Part shown: positions 1-5,177 of the stretch, piece after piece | Numbering within the stretch: the first letter of the stretch is position 1 | Layout: each line of letters starts with the position of its first letter | DNA from: CAZCJA01 sp964499015 | GTDB lineage: Bacteria > Elusimicrobiota > Elusimicrobia > F11 | Assembly (NCBI GenBank): GCA_964499015.1 | Contig: CAZCJA010000099.1 | Location: 1 to 6,059, forward strand | Direction of reading: 5' to 3' | Length of the DNA stretch: 6,059 nt | Notes under the pieces: generated by a model | The model's input: the letters and a program-made list of their open reading frames with translations, nothing else | Database searches by the model: none | What the model was told of the DNA's origin: nothing | Translations under genes and position numbers: made by a program

Positions 1-324
1 ACGGTTAAAAAATGTACGCCGGCGGCCATGCTGGACTCCGGCGGCGCTCTTCAATGTTTATGGCTGAAGGCCACAAACATGAAATTGGCTTTTCATGGAA
101 TGATGGGTTTCCCCATGATGGAGCAGATCGATAAAGCCAATCCGGCCGCGTTTCCCGCCCAACGTTCCGCTGAGCTGAGAAAAATGTCCGCCCATGTGCG
201 TGAATTCATTCCGTCTCTTCGTGAACGGGAGATGGCATGCGTTTTCCGTATCGGCCTGGCGGCGGCTCCCTCCGGCCGTGCGCCACGGCGTCCGGTTGAT
301 GCGGTTCTGGAGATTAAAAAATGA
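1..324 (+). CDS. C-terminal part of a probable nitroreductase-fold flavoenzyme (5' end outside window)
   Basis: The frame is open from the first base to the TGA at 322-324, giving 107 residues with no start required inside the window; the ATG at 28 is probably internal. The pattern fits the C-terminus of nitroreductase/SagB-like flavoproteins: a small-residue segment followed by a helix (GGALQCLWLKATNMKLAFHG, visible residues 14-33), a charged linker, and a final strand with FRIGLA (82-87) then R-APRRPV (93-99), like the 'FR-G-A ... R-RRP' ending of the nitroreductase half of Rv1355c-type proteins. Such enzymes bind FMN and use NAD(P)H for redox chemistry; the substrate here is unknown. The stop overlaps the ATPase start as ATGA, so the two are probably translationally coupled. 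The assignment rests on motif resemblance in about 100 residues and is moderate. An unrelated enzyme C-terminus is the alternative. Confidence 0.6.
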   Translation, partial: TVKKCTPAAMLDSGGALQCLWLKATNMKLAFHGMMGFPMMEQIDKANPAAFPAQRSAELRKMSAHVREFIPSLREREMACVFRIGLAAAPSGRAPRRPVDAVLEIKK

Positions 325-992
325 GTGCCATTATCCGTGTCGCCGATGTCCGCAAGGAATACGCGTTGGGCAAAATGAACGTGCAGGCGCTCAAAGGCGT
401 GAGCATTGAAATCAACAAAGGCGAGTTCCTCGCGATTTCCGGCCCCTCCGGCAGCGGCAAAACGACGCTCTTAAATATCATCGGCTGTATTGAACGCGCG
501 TCATCGGGCGACGTGACGATCGACGGCGTACGCATCGATGGCCAATCCGACAACGCGCTTTCGGACATTCGCCTGAATAAAATTGGTTTTATTTTCCAGC
601 AGTTCAATTTGATCCCGGTACTGACGGCGTATGAGAATGTTGAATATCCGCTCTTGGAACGGAAAATGGACGCGGCCTCGCGCCGCGCTCGCGTGACGCA
701 GGCCCTCGCCGATGTCGGCTTGGACACGCACGCGCATCACAGGCCGCTGGAGCTTTCCGGCGGCCAGCGCCAGCGCGTGGCGATCGCGCGCGCGATGGCG
801 GGCGAGCCGCTGATCATTCTCGCGGACGAGCCCACCGCCAACCTCGACAAAAAAACCGGCGCCGACGTTTTGGATTTGATGCAGACCTTAAACCGCACCC
901 GCGGGGCCACGTTTGTTTTTTCCACGCACGATCCCAACGTCATCGCCCGCGCCTCGCGCGTCATCAACTTATCGGACGGCCTTTTGTGTTGA
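321..992 (+). CDS. ABC transporter ATP-binding protein, LolD/MacB type
   Basis: This 223-residue nucleotide-binding subunit powers the two permeases encoded directly downstream, at the cytoplasmic face of the inner membrane. All ATPase motifs are present: Walker A GPSGSGKT (41-48), Q-loop FQQFN with Q93 (92-96), signature LSGGQ (145-149), Walker B LIILADE (164-170), D-loop NLD (174-176) and H-loop STHD with H203. The Walker A context, the FQQFNL segment and the length are typical of the LolD/MacB/FtsE group, whose partners are FtsX-fold permeases. The ATG overlaps the preceding stop (ATGA), and a GGAG at 309-312 lies 8 bases upstream, which supports this start. The protein stops soon after the LSDG turn, so the short C-terminal tail seen in many relatives is nearly absent. 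The family call is very secure. LolD versus MacB identity cannot be settled from this subunit alone; the neighbours favour a Lol-like role. Confidence 0.96.
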   Translation: MSAIIRVADVRKEYALGKMNVQALKGVSIEINKGEFLAISGPSGSGKTTLLNIIGCIERASSGDVTIDGVRIDGQSDNALSDIRLNKIGFIFQQFNLIPVLTAYENVEYPLLERKMDAASRRARVTQALADVGLDTHAHHRPLELSGGQRQRVAIARAMAGEPLIILADEPTANLDKKTGADVLDLMQTLNRTRGATFVFSTHDPNVIARASRVINLSDGLLC

Positions 993-2248
993 TGTTCAAT
1001 ATCGCAGCGCGCAACGTATTCCGCCACCGCGTGCGTTCGCTGATTTCCATGTCGGCGATCTCGTTTGGCTGCGTGTGCGTGATCTTTATGTCCGGGTACA
1101 TCGCCAACGTGTACGAAAAGATGAGCGAGAGCTACATCAAAGGGCGCACCGGCCATTTGCAGATCTATAAGTCCGGCTACGGCAAGAGCGGGCTGCGCGA
1201 ACCTTTTAAGCACATGATCGATAATCCGCACGATGTCCGTGCCGCTTTGGCCGCGCTGCCGCACGTCGTGTCGGTGACGAGTCGCGTGGAAATAAACGGC
1301 CTGGTCAGCGCCGGCAGCAATTCGGGACCGTGCGTGATTCAAGGCGTGGAAAGCGGCGCCGCGAAGGCATCGGTCGTGAGCGATGGAAGCCGCTTGGACG
1401 CCGCGATGGTGGGGAACGGGATCGTCTTAAGAAGCGGCGACGACTTGGACGCGGCGGACACCTACCGCGGGTTGCTGGGATTGGGGCTCGCGCAGGGGTT
1501 GGGTGTGAAGGACGGAGGCGGTTTGGCGCTCACGGTGACCACGGAGCACGGCGGCATCAACGCGCTCGACATCGTCGTTAAAGGTATTTTTCAAACCTCG
1601 TATAAACCGTTTGACGACCGGTATTTGAAAATCCCCCTCGCCACCGCGCAGGAGCTGATCGATACCGCGTCGGTTCACGCTCTCGTTATTTATTTGGACG
1701 AAACCAGAAACACGCGGGCCGCCTACAGCGAAGTCGCGGCCTTGATTGCGAAGAACGGATGGGATTTGGAAATAAAGGATTGGCGCGCGCTGAACGATTT
1801 CTATGTGCAGACCGAAATGCTGTTCGACCGGATGTTCGGCGTCGTCAAAATCGTTTTGGCGATTGTGGTGATATTGAGCATTTACAACACGCTGAGTATG
1901 GCGGTACTGGAACGCATCAACGAGATCGGCACCCTGCGCGCTCTCGGCTCGAAACGCTCGCGCATCATTGAATTGTTTATTACCGAATCGATTGTTTTGG
2001 GCGTGGCCGGCAGCATGATTGGAATTGTGCTCGGTTGTTTATTCACCATCATTATCGGCCATATCGGAATTAACATGCCGCCGCCTCCCGGCGCGAGCAT
2101 GGCGTGGGTTTCGGAACCGGTCGTGACGTTGTCCGGCGCTGCGGCCGCGCTGGTGTTGTCGGTCACCACCGCGGTGGTGGCGTCGATCGTCCCCTCTTTT
2201 CGCGCGTCACGGCTGGACATTGCGGAGGCGCTGCGGCAATGCAATTAA
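992..2248 (+). CDS. FtsX-family ABC transporter permease (LolC/LolE/MacB-like), first of a pair
   Basis: This 418-residue inner-membrane permease has the four-helix FtsX/MacB layout: helix 1 at about 17-36, a large periplasmic domain at about 37-282, and three C-terminal helices at about 284-304, 329-355 and 380-401. The cytoplasmic loop MAVLERINEIGTLRALGS (303-320) is the conserved FtsX-domain segment expected to contact the ATPase. The end, PSFRASRLDIAEALR (401-415), is also typical. I chose the ATG at 992, which overlaps the ATPase stop as TGATG. In-frame GTG (986) and TTG (989) codons add only two residues; no strong ribosome site separates them, although a weak GGA at 974-976 would fit the GTG. 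It probably pairs with the next gene's product as a heterodimer, as LolC does with LolE. A MacB-like homodimeric exporter is less likely, because MacB carries its own ATPase domain and no adaptor gene is present. Confidence 0.93.
   Translation: MFNIAARNVFRHRVRSLISMSAISFGCVCVIFMSGYIANVYEKMSESYIKGRTGHLQIYKSGYGKSGLREPFKHMIDNPHDVRAALAALPHVVSVTSRVEINGLVSAGSNSGPCVIQGVESGAAKASVVSDGSRLDAAMVGNGIVLRSGDDLDAADTYRGLLGLGLAQGLGVKDGGGLALTVTTEHGGINALDIVVKGIFQTSYKPFDDRYLKIPLATAQELIDTASVHALVIYLDETRNTRAAYSEVAALIAKNGWDLEIKDWRALNDFYVQTEMLFDRMFGVVKIVLAIVVILSIYNTLSMAVLERINEIGTLRALGSKRSRIIELFITESIVLGVAGSMIGIVLGCLFTIIIGHIGINMPPPPGASMAWVSEPVVTLSGAAAALVLSVTTAVVASIVPSFRASRLDIAEALRQCN
2224..2228 (+). promoter_or_regulatory. 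Ribosome binding site for the second permease
   Basis: GGAGG lies 10 bases before the ATG at 2239, inside the 3' end of the first permease gene. It decides the start: the frame is open upstream to an ATG at 2104, but that extension lies over the first permease's coding sequence, and its residues do not resemble a permease N-terminus. Confidence 0.7.
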
Positions 2249-3489
2249 CGGCGGTCGTCTCACTTTCCTTCCGTAATATCTGGCGGCACCGCATGCGCTC
2301 GCTGATCACCTTGTTTTCGATTGTGTTCGGCATGACCGCCATTCTATTTGTGGGCGGGTTTTTTGAGGACATGTACGCCAAATTGCGCGAGCAGATCATC
2401 TTTTCTCAATCAGGCCACCTAAAACTCTCCACACGCGGTTTTGCCGAAAAAGGGGCTCTGGACCCTTATTCGTATCTAATCGAGGCGTATAAGCCCATTT
2501 TGAGCGAAATAGAGCGTGTTAACGGGGTGATTCTGACCGAGCCCCGGCTTGAATTCGGCGGTTTGATCGGTAACGGCGAGGAATCCTCCTCTTGTTTTGT
2601 CTTCGGCGTCGATCCGGCGGCGGACGGCCGCAAACGCGAGATCGCGCGCCAGAAAGGCGTGCAGATTAAATCCATCGGCGATAATTTAACGTCGGACCAA
2701 CCTCGCGGCGTGTTGTTGGGCGAACAATTAGCGGCGTCCATGAATTACGGCATGGGCGCCGATTTGATCCTGATCGGGCGCACGGTCGACCAATCCATTA
2801 ACGGGTTGGATATTTCCGTCCGCGGCATTTTTAATTCCGCGCTCCCCCACATTAACGATTACGGCGTGGTCCTTCCGCTCGAGTCGGCGCAAACGATCTT
2901 GCGCACCGACGCCGTTCAGTCCATCGTGGTTTATCTGGACGACACCGCCAAAACGGACGCGGTAAAGTCCGAACTCGAAGCGCTGATCAAAAAAAACAAT
3001 TGGAATTTGGACGTGCAAACCTGGCGTGAGGCCAACGATTTCTATGAGAAAACGCGCGCGATGTTCAGCCGCTGGTACGCGGTGATACGCCTGGTCATTG
3101 TCGTGATCGTTATCCTCACGATTTCCAACACGATGAACATGGCGGTGCTGGAGCGCGTCACCGAGTTCGGAACGCTCCGGGCCTTGGGCAGCAAGCCCGC
3201 GCGCATTTTGCAGTTCGTGGTCATTGAAGGTCTTTTGATCGGAATTATCGGCGGGGTCTTGGGCCTCGTCGCAGGTTCGGCCTTCGTGCGGCTGGTCGCC
3301 TCCATCGGCATTCCGATGCCGGTGACGCCGGGCGTTTCGGCGGGCTGGACGTCGGAACCGATGATTGTTGGTTCGGCGCTGGTGTTTTCGTTTTTCGTCG
3401 CTCTTTTTACGGCCCTGATTTCGTCGTATCTTCCGGCGCGCCACGCGGCGCGGCTGGATATTTCGCAGGCGCTGCGGCACTTAAACTAA
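2239..3489 (+). CDS. FtsX-family ABC transporter permease (LolC/LolE/MacB-like), second of a pair
   Basis: This 416-residue protein is a paralogue of the preceding permease, with the same plan: helix 1 at about 22-42, periplasmic domain at about 43-281, and helices at about 283-303, 327-353 and 376-398. Shared landmarks with the first permease include RN-RHR-RSL near the N-terminus, a W-R--NDFY motif before helix 2 (W262 to Y269), MAVLER--E-GTLRALGSK (301-319), a periplasmic loop GI-MP--PG-S--W-SEP (357-374) and the ending ARLDISQALR (404-413). The start at 2239 has GGAGG 10 bases upstream, overlaps the first permease by 10 bases and puts the N-terminus in register with its paralogue. It probably forms a heterodimer with the first permease on a dimer of the ATPase. 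The cargo is not visible in the sequence. The LolA-like gene 9 bases downstream suggests delivery of a hydrophobic substrate to a periplasmic carrier. Confidence 0.93.
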   Translation: MQLTAVVSLSFRNIWRHRMRSLITLFSIVFGMTAILFVGGFFEDMYAKLREQIIFSQSGHLKLSTRGFAEKGALDPYSYLIEAYKPILSEIERVNGVILTEPRLEFGGLIGNGEESSSCFVFGVDPAADGRKREIARQKGVQIKSIGDNLTSDQPRGVLLGEQLAASMNYGMGADLILIGRTVDQSINGLDISVRGIFNSALPHINDYGVVLPLESAQTILRTDAVQSIVVYLDDTAKTDAVKSELEALIKKNNWNLDVQTWREANDFYEKTRAMFSRWYAVIRLVIVVIVILTISNTMNMAVLERVTEFGTLRALGSKPARILQFVVIEGLLIGIIGGVLGLVAGSAFVRLVASIGIPMPVTPGVSAGWTSEPMIVGSALVFSFFVALFTALISSYLPARHAARLDISQALRHLN

Positions 3490-3493
3490 GGAG
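3488..3493 (+). promoter_or_regulatory. Ribosome binding site for the LolA-like gene
   Basis: AAGGAG sits 5 bases before the ATG at 3499 and overlaps the TAA of the second permease. It is one of the two strongest ribosome sites in the window and is consistent with independent, efficient initiation of the secreted carrier. Confidence 0.75.
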
Positions 3494-3498
3494 TTCTT

Positions 3499-4239
3499 AT
3501 GTGGCTTAAAAATATCGTCATAAACATTTTTCTCGCAAGTGTTGCGACCGCCGTGGTCGCGGCCCCGTCGCCTCAGCAGATCTTGGAGAAGGCCGACGGC
3601 ATTCGCAATCCGCAGCTTGATTACACGTGCGAAGTGAAGGTCACCGACCATCAGGCCAACAAAGGCAAGAAGGAAAGCACGTTTAAGGTCATGGTCAAAG
3701 GGCGGGATAAATCGGTGGTTGAAACGTTAACGCCCGTCGTCGATCGCGGCCGCATTCTGTTGATGAACGGCGCCAACTATTGGGGCTATTTGCCGAACGT
3801 GTCCAAGCCTTTGCGCATTTCGATGCAGGAAAAACTGACCGGCGAAGTGGCCAACGGTGATTTGTCGCGTGCCAATTTCAGCGGCGATTACACGCCCACG
3901 CTTAAGGAAACAGCAACAATCAAAGGCGAAAAATTCTATGTGCTGGATCTCGAGGCGAAAACAAAAGACGTGACGTACGGCCGCGTCGTTCTATGGGTCA
4001 AAGCCGCGTCGAGCCGTCCCCATTTCGCCGAGTTTTACGCCATCTCCGGGCGAAAATTAAAAACCTGCAAATACGAAGGCTATAAGGAATTCGGCGGCGC
4101 GGTCCGTCCGACCAAGCTGACGATGACCGACGCAGTCAAGGAAGGTTCATACTCCGTTCTTGAGTACGCCAATATGTCCGTGAAGGCGCTGCCGGAAAAA
4201 TATTTCACCAAGGACTACATGAAGAGAATTTCCGAATGA
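3499..4239 (+). CDS. Exported LolA-like outer membrane lipoprotein-sorting family protein
   Basis: This 246-residue protein has an N-terminal signal peptide: K4, a hydrophobic core at about 5-20 and an AVVAA/APSP cleavage region near 21-22. No lipobox cysteine is visible, so it should be a soluble periplasmic protein. The mature part follows the family often annotated 'outer membrane lipoprotein-sorting protein', a half-barrel relative of LolA: QQILEKADGIRNP (26-38), GRILLMNGANYWGYLPN (84-100), NGDLSRANFSGDYTP (119-133), a strand-rich core with LWVKAASSRPHFAEFY (165-180), and CKYEGYKEFGG (190-200). Classical LolA shields lipoprotein acyl chains between LolCDE and the outer membrane; members of this wider family often sit beside transporters and may carry other lipids. 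Placement 9 bases after the permease pair supports a dedicated carrier for that transporter. The family call is strong, the cargo is unknown, and this is probably not the housekeeping LolA. C190 is the only cysteine beyond C45. Confidence 0.88.
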   Translation: MWLKNIVINIFLASVATAVVAAPSPQQILEKADGIRNPQLDYTCEVKVTDHQANKGKKESTFKVMVKGRDKSVVETLTPVVDRGRILLMNGANYWGYLPNVSKPLRISMQEKLTGEVANGDLSRANFSGDYTPTLKETATIKGEKFYVLDLEAKTKDVTYGRVVLWVKAASSRPHFAEFYAISGRKLKTCKYEGYKEFGGAVRPTKLTMTDAVKEGSYSVLEYANMSVKALPEKYFTKDYMKRISE

Positions 4240-5177
4240 GCAACTGGGACTACAACGAGGCGTTTTCCCGCAACCGGGGCTTGATTTCTCCCACGGAGCA
4301 GGAGAAGCTGCGCACGAGCCGCGTGGCCATCGCCGGCATGGGCGGCGTCGGCGGCTTTCACGCGATCACGTTGGCGCGTTTGGGCGTCGGTAAATTTAAT
4401 ATTTCGGACATGGACACATTTGAAACCGGAAATTTTAATCGTCAAATCGGGGCGGTCGTCTCCACGCTGGGTCAAAAAAAAGCCGCTGTTTTGGAACGGA
4501 TGATCAAAGATATCAACCCGGAAGCTGAGGTGAATGTTTTTCCCGATGGAATTAACGAAGGCAATGTCGATCGGTTCTTGGACGGTGCGGACATATTTGT
4601 GGATGGTTTCGACTTCTTTGTTTTTGATATTCGTCGTCTTGTTTTTTCCAAAGCGCGAGCCAAAGGAATTTATGCGCTAACAGCCGCGCCGGTCGGTTTT
4701 GGCGCAACGGGAATTGTGTTTCATCCGCAGGGAATGCCGTTCGATGATTACTTCAATATTTCCGACGACTTATCGTATGAGGAACGCATCGCCAGTTTCC
4801 TCATGGGACTGACGCCCAAGGCGTTGCATTTGGGCTACGCCGACATGACGGCGTTAAATATGAAAGAGCATCGCGGCCCATCATCAACGGTTGGCTGCGA
4901 AATGGCCTCTTCCTTCGTGGGCGCGCAAACGGTGGGTATTTTATTGGGACGCATGAAGATCCGCTGTGCACCATTTTGTCTGCAAATGGATATGTACACG
5001 GGCGGAAAAAATTACGCGGCCGGGACGAAGCGTGGTTTTTTGCGGAAATTAAAGCGGGACGCGTTCGCGCGTTATTTTGAAAAACAACTGGGGACTGTTA
5101 AATCAAACGGGATGTACGAGCGATTTTTGGATTGGGCTGTCGAGCGGGCTATACGAAAGGGAGGCGGCGGTGGGTAA
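4236..5177 (+). CDS. ThiF/MoeB/E1-like adenylyltransferase family protein
   Basis: This 313-residue protein has a Rossmann-type ATP-binding domain: GMGGVGG (34-40), the acidic end of strand 2 with D58 and D60, N68-R69-Q70 matching the conserved asparagine/arginine pair, K81/K82 after the GQ turn, and VDGFDFFVFDIRR (122-134) matching the 'D--DN---R' region, although phenylalanine replaces the usual asparagine. Family members adenylate a carboxylate, usually a protein C-terminus or a peptide. The two zinc-binding CxxC pairs of MoeB/ThiF are absent; the cysteines are C221, C244 and C248. C221 lies just before a helix (VGCEMASSFVGAQTVGILLG, 219-238) that resembles the family's C-terminal helix. 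A basic segment (264-280) and five terminal glycines follow. The ATG overlaps the previous stop as ATGA with only a weak AGAG ribosome site, so coupling to the LolA-like gene is likely. No ubiquitin-like partner is encoded in the window. The substrate is unknown. Confidence 0.9.
   Translation: MSNWDYNEAFSRNRGLISPTEQEKLRTSRVAIAGMGGVGGFHAITLARLGVGKFNISDMDTFETGNFNRQIGAVVSTLGQKKAAVLERMIKDINPEAEVNVFPDGINEGNVDRFLDGADIFVDGFDFFVFDIRRLVFSKARAKGIYALTAAPVGFGATGIVFHPQGMPFDDYFNISDDLSYEERIASFLMGLTPKALHLGYADMTALNMKEHRGPSSTVGCEMASSFVGAQTVGILLGRMKIRCAPFCLQMDMYTGGKNYAAGTKRGFLRKLKRDAFARYFEKQLGTVKSNGMYERFLDWAVERAIRKGGGGG
5159..5164 (+). promoter_or_regulatory. Ribosome binding site for the methyltransferase-like gene
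   Basis: GGGAGG lies 5 bases before the GTG at 5170, inside the last codons of the ThiF-like gene. It is the reason for choosing GTG 5170 over the in-frame GTG at 5191, which has no comparable site. Confidence 0.7.

Noticed and set aside
28..324. A small stand-alone 98-residue gene starting at ATG 28
   Set aside because: The frame is open to the window edge, there is no convincing ribosome site before ATG 28, and the sequence reads like the C-terminus of a larger enzyme.
737..1342. A 201-codon open frame on the minus strand across the ATPase/permease junction
   Set aside because: It has no recognisable motif and spans two well-supported plus-strand genes, so it is a shadow frame.
2104..2238. 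An upstream extension of the second permease to an ATG at 2104
   Set aside because: It would overlap the first permease by 145 bases in another frame. The residues are an arginine/glycine-rich shadow, and the ATG at 2239 has a good ribosome site and matches the paralogue's N-terminus.
2989..2996. Run of eight A bases in the second permease as a programmed frameshift or disruption
   Set aside because: The frame is intact through the run (LIKKNN) and the protein is full length; there is no useful alternative frame downstream.
2728..3480. A 250-codon open frame on the minus strand opposite the second permease
   Set aside because: Its translation is dominated by R, H, N and D with no domain logic, as expected of the complement of a GC-rich membrane-protein gene. 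The plus-strand permease is unmistakable.
321..3489. A MacAB-TolC-type drug efflux pump
   Set aside because: MacB is a single polypeptide with a fused ATPase domain, while here the ATPase and two different permeases are separate. No adaptor or outer-membrane channel gene is present in the window.
4474..4481. Run of eight A bases in the ThiF-like gene as a slippage site
   Set aside because: It encodes the conserved GQKKA lysines in frame and the protein continues to full length, so protein conservation explains the run.
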